This document shows, in pieces, positions 27,081 through 34,956 of a stretch of DNA of 64,000 nucleotides (the stretch's first letter is position 1; the number at the start of each line of letters is the position of its first letter). The position numbers and the translations under genes are program-made. Under the pieces are notes generated by a model. That model made no database searches, was not told the DNA's origin, and worked only from the letters and a program-made list of their open reading frames with translations. The DNA comes from Henriciella sp. (GTDB taxonomy: Bacteria; Pseudomonadota; Alphaproteobacteria; Caulobacterales; Hyphomonadaceae), in assembly GCA_021776655.1 (NCBI GenBank), contig JAJFFK010000034.1, positions 25,404 to 89,403 on the forward strand, read 5' to 3'.

Positions 27081-28067
27081 ATGAGCGACACTATGTGGGC
27101 CGTCATCGCCGAGGACCAGCAATTGCTGCATATTGGGCCGGTGGAGAAACCAACTTGCGGGCCCGGCGAGGTTTTGATTGAGGTCCATACAGCGGGCCTT
27201 AACCGGGCTGATCTGGTCCAGCGCGCAGGCTTCTATCCGCCGCCAGCCGGAGCCTCCAAGACCATGGGCCTTGAATGTGCGGGCGTGATCACCGCAATCG
27301 GCAGCGCTGTCACTGACTGGCAGATCGGCGACCGGGTTTGCGCGCTTTTGGCGGGCGGCGGCTATGCCGAATTTACCAATGTCGATCAAGGCTCACTGTT
27401 CACCATACCTGACACGATGAGTTTCAATCAGGCCGGCGCTTTGCCGGAAGTGATGATGACGGTCTGGGCCAATATCTTTGACCGCTGCCAGTTGCGCGCA
27501 GGTGAAACCCTACTCGTACATGGCGGCACTAGCGGCATCGGGACGATGGCGATCCAGATGGCTCGGCATGTTGGCGCCGGGCAAATCATCATTACCGCAG
27601 GGAGCGACGAAAAGTGCGACCGGGCCAAAGCGCTCGGCGCGGATGCCGCGATCAATTACAAGACCGAGGATTTCGAAGCGCGTGTGCGTGAGCTTGGCGG
27701 CACCGATGTCACCCTCGATATGGTCGGTGCGGACTATGTCCAGAAGAATATTTCGGTCTCCAAGGTCGGCGGGCGGATCTGCAATATCGCCTATCTCAAT
27801 GGCTCCAGGGTCGAAGTCGATTTGCTGCCACTCATGCTGAAACGCCTGATCCTGACCGGAACCACCTTGCGCGCCCGGCCAAACCCGGAAAAGCAACGTA
27901 TCCGCGATGCCGTCTTGAAAGATTTCTGGCCTGCGGTTATTTCTGGAGCCATCAAGCCGGTGATCGACACGGTCTATCCGTTCGAGCAGGCTGAAGCGGC
28001 CCAAGCGCAATTATCCGGGGGCGGACATGTCGGCAAAATCCTGTTAAGCAGAGAGCCCAATTCATAG
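27081..28067 (+). CDS. NAD(P)H-quinone oxidoreductase (PIG3-like, MDR family)
   Basis: A 328-aa zinc-independent medium-chain reductase. It has an N-terminal GroES-like domain (CGPGEVLIEVHTAGLNRADLVQR, with YPPPAGASKTMGLECAGVI typical of PIG3) and a Rossmann domain with VHGGTSGIGTMAIQMA as the nucleotide loop. It probably reduces quinones with NADPH. AGGAG lies eight bases before the ATG. It is followed within 11 bases by the 45-aa protein gene. Confidence 0.92.
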   Translation: MSDTMWAVIAEDQQLLHIGPVEKPTCGPGEVLIEVHTAGLNRADLVQRAGFYPPPAGASKTMGLECAGVITAIGSAVTDWQIGDRVCALLAGGGYAEFTNVDQGSLFTIPDTMSFNQAGALPEVMMTVWANIFDRCQLRAGETLLVHGGTSGIGTMAIQMARHVGAGQIIITAGSDEKCDRAKALGADAAINYKTEDFEARVRELGGTDVTLDMVGADYVQKNISVSKVGGRICNIAYLNGSRVEVDLLPLMLKRLILTGTTLRARPNPEKQRIRDAVLKDFWPAVISGAIKPVIDTVYPFEQAEAAQAQLSGGGHVGKILLSREPNS

Positions 28068-28077
28068 GTTTCGCCCA

Positions 28078-28215
28078 ATGGCCCATCATAAACGCAACAG
28101 ACCCAAATCTACCCGCGCGGGTTGTTTGCTGTGCAAACCACACAAGCGTCAGGGCGCGAGCCTGACGCAGCGACGACCGGTCGCTGACCGCCGCCGCTTG
28201 CCAACGGCAGACTAG
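28078..28215 (+). CDS. small basic CxxC protein, 45 aa
   Basis: This short frame encodes MAHHKRNRPKSTRAGCLLCK and continues strongly basic to TAG at 28213. The CLLC pair flanked by Arg/Lys and His residues suggests a small zinc-binding or RNA-binding protein. It begins 11 bases after the oxidoreductase stop, but the ribosome site is weak. Its second half contains two perfect hairpins (GCGTCAGG/CCTGACGC at 28146-28168 and AGCGAC/GTCGCT at 28169-28185), so a structured RNA is the alternative reading. From memory, similar short proteins exist in other proteobacteria. Confidence 0.6.
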   Translation: MAHHKRNRPKSTRAGCLLCKPHKRQGASLTQRRPVADRRRLPTAD

Positions 28216-28282
28216 GCTTTCCTCAACCGCCAAACGGGTCTATAGGGGACCTTGTTAGGTAATTGACTGCCAGTCACCTGAT

Positions 28283-28306
28283 CGCCCGGAACTCGCGTTC
28301 CGGGCG
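28283..28306 (+). other. perfect 10-bp hairpin in the trcR leader
   Basis: CGCCCGGAAC-TCGC-GTTCCGGGCG forms a ten-pair stem with a four-base loop, 36 bases before the trcR start. Only three Ts follow, so it is either a weak terminator for the upstream genes or a structural element in the trcR leader. Confidence 0.6.
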
Positions 28307-28341
28307 GCTGCGTTTCTGGCCTTTGTTTCAAGGAGGCTTCC

Positions 28342-29010
28342 ATGGCCGACATTCTCATGCCCAAAGCAACCGCTGTCTGGTTGATCGACAATACAACGCT
28401 GACTTTCGGACAGGTCGCTGAATTTTGTGGTTTGCACCATCTCGAAGTCAAAGGCATTGCCGACGGTGATGTTGCAGAGAATATGCGCGGCGTCGATCCG
28501 GTCTCTGGCGGGGAACTAACGCGTGAAGAAATTCAGAAAGCTGAAGAAGACCCTGATTATCACATGCAGGTTGCGGCCTCGAAGATCGCCCACATCCCGC
28601 AACCAAAGCGCAAAGGGTCGCGTTATACGCCGGTGGCCCGCCGCGCAGACAAGCCGGATGCGATTGCGTGGTTCATCCGCAACCATCCTGAGGTGACCGA
28701 TCCGCAAATTTCCAAATTGATCGGCACGACCAAATCGACGATCACCAATGTACGCGACAAAACGCACTGGAACTCAACTGAGATCAAGCCGGTTGATCCG
28801 GTCACAGCTGGTCTGTGCACACAGATCGAGCTTGATGAAGTGATTGCCAAAGCGGCCTCGCGCCGTCGCAAGATGGATCAACAGCAGGCCGCTGAAACCG
28901 AAGGCCCTGGCCTCGCTCCGGCCGAGACCGCTGAACGGGCGGCTGAACCTGAAGTCGAAAACAAGCCCGAGCTTTCTGCCAACGACGTGTTCAGCGCGTT
29001 CAAAGATTAG
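28342..29010 (+). CDS. trcR: TrcR-like cell-cycle transcriptional regulator (DUF1013)
   Basis: A 222-aa protein of the DUF1013 family, conserved across alphaproteobacteria and named TrcR in cell-cycle work. The N-terminus MPKATAVWLIDNTTLTFGQVAEFCGLHHLEV and the central HTH-like segment (DPQISKLIGTTKSTITNVRDKTHWN) match. The Ala/Glu-rich C-terminus is variable. AAGGAGG sits just before the ATG. Together with rcdA 1.6 kb away it fits a CtrA-network organism. The role is inferred from the family. Confidence 0.88.
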   Translation: MADILMPKATAVWLIDNTTLTFGQVAEFCGLHHLEVKGIADGDVAENMRGVDPVSGGELTREEIQKAEEDPDYHMQVAASKIAHIPQPKRKGSRYTPVARRADKPDAIAWFIRNHPEVTDPQISKLIGTTKSTITNVRDKTHWNSTEIKPVDPVTAGLCTQIELDEVIAKAASRRRKMDQQQAAETEGPGLAPAETAERAAEPEVENKPELSANDVFSAFKD

Positions 29011-29719
29011 GCTCCAAACCTGTCCGGGCTCAGGGCTTTCGGTTTTGCCTCGCGCTAAGACGCTGCGCGTCACGCGGGGCGAAGCGGGTTCCGCGCGACG
29101 CGCCCCACGGGTGTCATGAACCAAGCTTAGGGCTGTGCTCCCAACCCCGACTGTCCCGGGCTTGACCCGGGATCTCCCGCACGGCTCCCGGTTTTCGTGG
29201 CGCGTATTTTATTTTGCCTCGCGCTAAGACGCTGCGCGTCACGCGAGGCGAAGCGGGTTCCGGTCTGGCTGCGCCAGCCCATGAACCGGGCTCAGGGCTG
29301 TTTCCTCTCCCCTCTCTAGCCTTGTCATCCCGGAAAGCTTGTCAAAGCTTATCCGGGACCCAGGGAAGCTGTGCACTGGGTCCCGGATATTTGCTGACGC
29401 AAATTCCGGGATGACAATTTGGTATGGGGAAGCACAGCCCCCTCACCCCGATTGTCCCGGACTTGATCCGGGATCTCTCGCAAGGCTCCCGGTCACAGTG
29501 GCACGAGACTCCGGATCAAGCCCGGAGCCATCGGAGACGTGAACAGTCTTGAACTTGGTTCATGTGGCAGCGCAAAGCGCTATCGCGAAACCTGCTATCC
29601 CGCGTGACGCGAAGCGTCTTAGCGCGGGGCAAAACTCAAGCCCTGAGCAGCCAAAACCGTCAAAATCTGCGGCTTGCGATTAACCTTGCGTTTACCCCAA
29701 CTCATTGCGGGCGCGCTGG
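29011..29719. repeat. repeat-dense intergenic spacer
   Basis: There is no gene in these 709 bases, which lie between convergent trcR and amidohydrolase. Three repeat types are interleaved. (1) A unit of about 90 bp at 29043-29136 and 29212-29301, and inverted at 29555-29650. Its core is CTAAGACGCTGCGCGTCACG, with an outer stem CCTCGCG/CGCGAGG that changes to CCCCGCG/CGCGGGA in the inverted copy. (2) A unit of about 46 bp at 29146-29191 and 29446-29492, containing GTCCCGGxCTTGAxCCGGGA. (3) A palindrome at 29322-29417 whose ends TTGTCATCCCGGA and TCCGGGATGACAA are perfect inverses, with inner arms around GGGACCCAG/CTGGGTCCC. Confidence 0.85.
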
Positions 29720-31432
29720 TTAATCACGGGCGAACACCACGTCGCCCTGCACCACCGTCATCACTACCTCCGCGTTGAGGATATCAGCTTCTAGAATGGT
29801 CATCAGGTCGCGGTCGAACACTGTGAAGTCGGCGCGTTTGCCAACTTCTATCGTGCCGAGATTATCCTCCATGAACGCCGCATAGGCCGGCGCTGTCGTG
29901 AACAAAGCCAGCGCCTGCGCTCGGGTCAGCGCCTCTTCAGGATGCCAGCCCTCAGCGGAAAACCCGTCCAGACCTTTGCGCGCCACGGCGCCATAGAACT
30001 CAATCTGCGGCGTACCTTGCTCAACCGGCGCGTCTGATCCACCGACGACAATCGCCCCACTATCGATCAGGCTGGCCCAGGCATAGGCCCCAGCCAGCCG
30101 CTCCAGACCCAAACGGTCTGGCGCAAATTTCAGGTCGCCAATCGCATGACTCGGTTGCATTGACGCGATCAGGCCAAGTGCGCCAACCCGAGAAATGTCA
30201 TCCGGGTGGAGGATTTGTGTATGCTCAATCCGCCAGCGATTACTGCGGTCAAATGCGCGCGGCCCGGCTTCAGGGCTCAAAATCAGCGACAGAGATTGCA
30301 ACTTTTCAAACTCATCAAGAATCCGGCGATTGGCGAGATCTCCGATGGCGTGAATGGCGAGTTGAACATCTGCATCTTCGGCGCGCACCATCAATGCGCC
30401 GAGCGCTTCTGGTGCCATCAGCGACAGGCCGCTTGTGTCCGGGCGATCCGAGTAAGGCTCGATCAGCAAAGCCCCGCGCGAGCCAAGCGCCCCATCCATA
30501 TAGATTTTCACCGCGCGATTGGTAATGGTTTCCGTTTCAAACTTGCGGTTGGCCGAGATCTCAAACCCGTCCACATCGAACGCATTATGCAAGCGCAGCG
30601 GCATCAGCCCCTCTGCATCCAAATGCGCCAAAACGGGCGCATGGGCCGGATCAACGCTCATATTGTGAACCCCGGTCCAACCCCGCGCTGCGTACGTCTG
30701 AGCGGCGATCTTGAAAGCTTCAACCACGTCCTCATCACTCGGTGCTGTCATCAGGGCGTAGAAAGGCGCCATCGCATTATCCAGGAAGATACCCGTCGCC
30801 GCGCCATCCGCATCGCGCTCAATCTTGCCGCCTGTCACGTCCAGCGTATCGGCAGCAATCGCGACCAGCGCCATCGCGGCGCTATTGGCGACCAGTGCAT
30901 GACCATCGGCGCGCACCAAAATCACTGGATGATCCGGCGATACCGCGTCGAGATCCGCCGCCTTTGGCATCCGCCCTTCCGGCCAGCCTGTCTCGATCCA
31001 GCCACGTCCAAACACCAGCACCCCGGCTTGCTTGCCAGACACCTCGCTTTCGATCCGCGTCGCCAGTTCGCCTATCGACGCGGTGCCTTCAAGATTCAGG
31101 CTCAATTCACGCTGGCCAATCTCAAACAGATGCGCATGGCCATCGACAAAGCCGGGAAACATCACCGCGCCGTCGAGGTCGATTGTCGTCATCTCGGCGT
31201 TGGCCCAATCCCCGGAAACCGGCAGAGCAACCGCGACGATCATGCCCGCTTCATCAACCACCACCGTATCGACCATTGCGCCGTCAACACCTGTATAGAT
31301 CGTCCCGCCGGTAAACATGGTCAGCGCAGGCCCGTTGCCCAGCGCATCGGCATCGCCGCCAGTGTCCGGCGCACCACATCCTGTCAGAAACAGGAGTGCA
31401 AGCCCCAGGCCGAAAGCCCCAATTCGTCCCAT
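29720..31432 (-). CDS. amidohydrolase lipoprotein (YtcJ-like)
   Basis: About 570 aa. The lipoprotein signal GRIGAFGLGLALLFLTGCGA (lipobox LTGC) exports and anchors it. The amidohydrolase fold has the metal motif GHAHLFEIG (the VDGHAH segment), a putative carbamylated or bridging region, HAIGDLANRRILDEFEKL, RIEHTQILHPDD and the acid GGSDAPVEQGTP; the C-terminal strand TVFDRDLM closes the urease-like domain. It is probably a periplasmic hydrolase of an amide or ester; the substrate is unknown. The start is ATG 31432 or GTG 31438, both behind AAGGAG. Confidence 0.9.
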   Translation of the reverse strand: MGRIGAFGLGLALLFLTGCGAPDTGGDADALGNGPALTMFTGGTIYTGVDGAMVDTVVVDEAGMIVAVALPVSGDWANAEMTTIDLDGAVMFPGFVDGHAHLFEIGQRELSLNLEGTASIGELATRIESEVSGKQAGVLVFGRGWIETGWPEGRMPKAADLDAVSPDHPVILVRADGHALVANSAAMALVAIAADTLDVTGGKIERDADGAATGIFLDNAMAPFYALMTAPSDEDVVEAFKIAAQTYAARGWTGVHNMSVDPAHAPVLAHLDAEGLMPLRLHNAFDVDGFEISANRKFETETITNRAVKIYMDGALGSRGALLIEPYSDRPDTSGLSLMAPEALGALMVRAEDADVQLAIHAIGDLANRRILDEFEKLQSLSLILSPEAGPRAFDRSNRWRIEHTQILHPDDISRVGALGLIASMQPSHAIGDLKFAPDRLGLERLAGAYAWASLIDSGAIVVGGSDAPVEQGTPQIEFYGAVARKGLDGFSAEGWHPEEALTRAQALALFTTAPAYAAFMEDNLGTIEVGKRADFTVFDRDLMTILEADILNAEVVMTVVQGDVVFARD

Positions 31433-31548
31433 CGCCACAACGCTTCTCCTTGGCCAACACCTATCGTGCTGTAATCGAGCACAGATCATGCAGGTTTCAT
31501 ACACAAATCCTACACTCGAAAAGGCCTGTTTTACACAGCAGACAGATC

Positions 31549-31577
31549 AAAAACGCACCCCGGTCGGAGCGCGTTTT
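31549..31577 (-). terminator. candidate rpmB terminator
   Basis: On the minus strand AAAACGC and GCGTTTT pair around a GC-rich inner loop and are followed by more Ts, about 30 bases after the rpmB stop. Stem quality is moderate. Confidence 0.55.
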
Positions 31578-31606
31578 CGAAAATTCTTGCAAAGTGTGAG
31601 GCGGCT

Positions 31607-31900
31607 TTAAGCGTCTGCTTCAGCGGCTTTCTTGGCGATATTATTCTTGATTTTCAGCGCCTTAGGCGACAGTGTTTCGTCTTTCGCCTTGGCCAGAAAG
31701 GCGTCGAGACCGCCATGCTTGTCCAAGGTACGCAAGGCTTTTGCCGCAATCCGAAACGGGAATTTCTGATCCAGGGCTTCTGAGTGCAGCGTGACGCGGA
31801 CAAGGTTCGGCAAGAACCGGCGCTTTACGTGCACACGGGAATGGCTGACATGATTGCCGGTCATCGGGCCGGTACCAGTAAGTTCACAAACGCGGGACAT
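31607..31900 (-). CDS. rpmB: 50S ribosomal protein L28
   Basis: A 97-aa L28 with the family start MSRVCELTGTGPMTGNHVSHS followed by KRRFLPNLVRVTLHSE and a Lys-rich alphaproteobacterial C-terminal extension. The first 16 codons and 54 bases of leader are repeated at 37698-37800. The visible gene is complete and should be functional. The segment upstream of it appears to have been replaced by an insertion. Confidence 0.96.
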   Translation of the reverse strand: MSRVCELTGTGPMTGNHVSHSRVHVKRRFLPNLVRVTLHSEALDQKFPFRIAAKALRTLDKHGGLDAFLAKAKDETLSPKALKIKNNIAKKAAEADA

Positions 31901-31954
31901 GGGTCACTCGCTTTACATCAATAGGTTAATCCGAAGCGCGGCTATTACGACCCA
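31852..31954. repeat. 103-bp direct repeat, left copy (rpmB start plus leader)
   Basis: This stretch covers the first 16 codons of the intact rpmB and 54 bases upstream. The copy at 37698-37800 matches it at 98 of 103 positions with no gap and in the same orientation; similarity stops abruptly at both ends. The two copies bound about 5.7 kb. This is what is expected when an element recombines into the 5' end of a conserved gene and restores it, or after a segmental duplication. Confidence 0.88.
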
Positions 31955-32026
31955 CGTGCGGGCGCGTCAACCACTGTAATGACTCTGCACACGCTTCACT
32001 TGGTGTCGCTGCTCCAGAGCAAATTT

Positions 32027-34807
32027 CTAAGGCAGCAAATCCAGCAGCGGAGACCAGGTTGAGGTCGACGAACTCTCACATGATCGCGCCGTATCGGGCC
32101 CTAGGACTTCGGGTTCAAAACAGGCCAGAACCTTGGTCAACAACTTAAATATCTGCGCCTCTGTCCCATCAATAGACCGGCGCACCCAGAACCCGCCAGC
32201 CGTGTGCGCGAGGTAGCCGTCATCGTCTTTTGTGACCGTAAGATAGCTCGCGAGCCAGACAAATTTGTTGCCTTCAGAAAAGTTGCTTGGGTTCGTACGC
32301 TGCTCAAGTCGTTGTAAATATGACGCTTTTATATCTTCAAACTTGCCAGGGCCACTATCGAACCCATATGACCACCCGTCATCCTTGCTCGGTATCGTTC
32401 CGTTACGCAGCCCTTCCCCAATCGCGGCGAAATCAGCCTCAAACGCACGGTAGTCCTCTGGCGACGCGAAGAGTATTTCGTGACTGTGATAAAGGGCGCG
32501 AACAACCGGCCCAATTTTGCGATCATATACAATCCGGCTCATCGCATTGAACGCCGGGTCATTCATATCCTGCGGAATGAGATAGGCATCAACCCAGTCC
32601 AGAAATGCCGGATTATAGTGGCCAAATTCGTAAGGCGCGTTGAAATCCAGATCCGTTTCATGCGGTCCCGACACGAACAGGTCGATACCTGAGATTGATT
32701 TGGCTTTCTGATAGCCCACCACATTTCTGACCGAACAGTACAGATTCCGGAACCCGGATGTCAGCCGCGTATTGCAATCGAACCCATCCGGCTGTGGCGG
32801 CTCAGCGAACGCGAAATCGTCAACGCCCCACTCACCAATCAGACGTTCCTTCTCCAATTGGGCTGTCGCCAAATCAGTCCAGCCATAGCGAATCAACTCG
32901 AAGGCACGTTGTTTATTGGCTTCTTCAACTCTCAGCAATTGCAAGCCAGCAAAGCCCGCAACGCCCGCGAGCACCAGTGCCGCCATGATCGACAACTGGG
33001 TAATCGTCCGGCGCGCACGCAACCGCTTGCGTTCGTCGGCGTCTGCCTTGGCAATACTGGCCTGAATAAAGCCGCGCTGGTCATCGCTTAGCTGGTGCGG
33101 TCGCTCGTTCATCCAGCCACGACCCCGATTAAGCTTCAGACCCGTCAACAGGGCGCTGGCCTTGTCTGATTTTTCAGCCCGCTGCCACTCATTCAAGTCG
33201 CGCTCCAATTGCTGCCGACCAACCAGAAACTCTCTCGCTTCATCTAGCCATTGGCGCAGTCTCGGCCATTTCCGCAGCAGCGCCTCATGCGCCACCTCGA
33301 CCATTCGTGCATCACCATCCTGGCGAATAATCAGCAGGCGCGATTTTGCCAGGCGCTCTAATATCGGGTGCGCTTTGGCTGGTAACTCATCCCATTGCGC
33401 CGGATGGCGGGCATATTCACCCTTATCGTTGATCTGGACCATTGCGGGCACAAATGAATCTCTTAGCGCCAATAATTGTTCGTCGCTCGGATTGGTCTCG
33501 TCCAGCACCTCGTCAGCCGCTTTGCGCACCGCATTCTCCAACGGCGTCAGGCCTTCCTTTGGATCGCCGAGGGCCGCATATTCATTGATGGTCAAATAGT
33601 TGTCATCGCCGCCCCGGTCATAAAGTTCGCGCAGAGCAAATGCCAGCAGAGGCAGCGCATCGTCGGTTTCGGCGTCTTTGGCCGCTTGCGCCGACAGACC
33701 ATCCTCAATTGTTAGTCCAGCCACCCGCGCCGGACCTTCGATTATCTGCGGAATCCGCGCCAATGGTAATGGCGGCAACGAAAACTCCTCAAATCGGGCT
33801 GTCAGCGCCTCGGCTGATTGGAGTTGCTCGAGATAATCTGATCGCTGCGCAAGAACTGCCAGGAATGGCAGGTTTTCCGACATCGCTGTATTTAACATCG
33901 CAAAAAATTGCGCCGCTTCGTCTTCAACCGATGCGCCAAACAATTCCTCGGCCTGATCAATGGAAATCAGGATTTGGGCTTCATTCGCTTCAGCTTGAAT
34001 GCGCAAATCACTGGCGAGATCATTCAGCGTCCGCTCCAGATAAGGCGACATCAGCTTGTCGCGCCAGGCACGCCAATCCCCGCCATCCTTCAACGCAACT
34101 GCAATCGTGCGGGCAAATTCATCAATCGGATGCATTTGCGGACGCATTGGTGGCAGCACGATCCAATTCCTCTTGTCGCGCTTGATTCGCGGAATAACGC
34201 CCGCCCGAAGCAGTGAAGATTTCCCCGAACCTGACGCCCCAAGCAAAGCAATCAGCTTGGTACCTCCTTGTGCTCGCCGCGCATTCAATCGTTCAATCAG
34301 CCGCCGAATTTCATCATCGCGACCAAAATAGAGCGCCGCATCAGCCTCTTGAAACGCGAGGAGGCCGGGATAGGGCGGGCGGCTTGAATCCCATGGAAAC
34401 CCACCTTGAGCGTCCAGCGCAATTCGCGTCAATTCGCGTGATAATTGTTGCAAGCCCCCCTCACGGTCAGTTAGCAAATTGAGGGTCTGAATATCTGGCG
34501 CGATCAGGGTCTCGCCGGTCGGCGTCTCAATAACCGGGAAAATTGGTTTGCCTAGCGCCCGCGCCTGCGTGTACTCCGCAAAGCACCATTTTGAGTCGAG
34601 CCAATTGGGCGTTTGAACGATGATCAGCGCTTCAGAGCGTTCAACCTCTCGGTAAAGGGTCTTCTCCCAATCGGATCCTGGCGTAATCCCGGCATGCTTG
34701 TCAAAGTCCAGAAACGGTGTGTCGAAACCTTGCCCTTGCAACCATTGTTTGATCCGGTCGGCAGCTTCCCCGTCCCGGCTTGAATGCGAAATGAAGACAC
34801 GTGCCAC
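32027..34807 (-). CDS. TIR-nSTAND NTPase with membrane segment and unrecognised C-terminal region
   Basis: A 926-aa protein. Residues 1-130 are a TIR domain (RVFISHSSRDGE start; SKWCFAEY with E78 at the catalytic NADase position). Residues 145-530 are an nSTAND1-type NTPase (YPGLLAF start, then YFGRDDEIRRL; Walker A GASGSGKSS at 190-198; Walker B ILISIDQAEELF near 279-290; a winged-helix-like MVEVAHEALLRKWPRL). A membrane helix spans about 601-625. Residues 640-926 match no domain I recognise, where relatives usually carry WD40 or other sensors. TIR-STAND proteins are known or suspected anti-phage abortive-infection factors that deplete NAD; this role is inferred here. Confidence 0.85.
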   Translation of the reverse strand: MARVFISHSSRDGEAADRIKQWLQGQGFDTPFLDFDKHAGITPGSDWEKTLYREVERSEALIIVQTPNWLDSKWCFAEYTQARALGKPIFPVIETPTGETLIAPDIQTLNLLTDREGGLQQLSRELTRIALDAQGGFPWDSSRPPYPGLLAFQEADAALYFGRDDEIRRLIERLNARRAQGGTKLIALLGASGSGKSSLLRAGVIPRIKRDKRNWIVLPPMRPQMHPIDEFARTIAVALKDGGDWRAWRDKLMSPYLERTLNDLASDLRIQAEANEAQILISIDQAEELFGASVEDEAAQFFAMLNTAMSENLPFLAVLAQRSDYLEQLQSAEALTARFEEFSLPPLPLARIPQIIEGPARVAGLTIEDGLSAQAAKDAETDDALPLLAFALRELYDRGGDDNYLTINEYAALGDPKEGLTPLENAVRKAADEVLDETNPSDEQLLALRDSFVPAMVQINDKGEYARHPAQWDELPAKAHPILERLAKSRLLIIRQDGDARMVEVAHEALLRKWPRLRQWLDEAREFLVGRQQLERDLNEWQRAEKSDKASALLTGLKLNRGRGWMNERPHQLSDDQRGFIQASIAKADADERKRLRARRTITQLSIMAALVLAGVAGFAGLQLLRVEEANKQRAFELIRYGWTDLATAQLEKERLIGEWGVDDFAFAEPPQPDGFDCNTRLTSGFRNLYCSVRNVVGYQKAKSISGIDLFVSGPHETDLDFNAPYEFGHYNPAFLDWVDAYLIPQDMNDPAFNAMSRIVYDRKIGPVVRALYHSHEILFASPEDYRAFEADFAAIGEGLRNGTIPSKDDGWSYGFDSGPGKFEDIKASYLQRLEQRTNPSNFSEGNKFVWLASYLTVTKDDDGYLAHTAGGFWVRRSIDGTEAQIFKLLTKVLACFEPEVLGPDTARSCESSSTSTWSPLLDLLP

Positions 34808-34956
34808 GCGATTTTCCCCACAAATTCAGTCTTTTATCAGCCCGTCCTTTGTACACCGGCAGGCCGTTATCAAACGCTAGCCGTTTCATTTGCGGCTGTC
34901 GAGCTTGTGCGGGTACAAGACAATACGGCCTTGCGACAACTCTGTCATTGCCGGGG

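Noticed and set aside
29043..29650. Regularly recurring repeats considered as a CRISPR array
   Set aside because: The units are of unequal length, occur in both orientations, have no constant spacer length and no cas genes nearby; they are palindromic intergenic repeats.
29676..29693. Possible CtrA-binding motif (TTAA-N7-TTTA)
   Set aside because: It departs from the consensus and lies between two convergent gene ends, where no promoter is needed.
30206..31474. Long open frame (422 codons) on the plus strand opposite the amidohydrolase gene
   Set aside because: It lies wholly antisense to a well-conserved lipoprotein gene, has no recognisable domain and is His/Arg-rich as expected of a GC-rich shadow frame.
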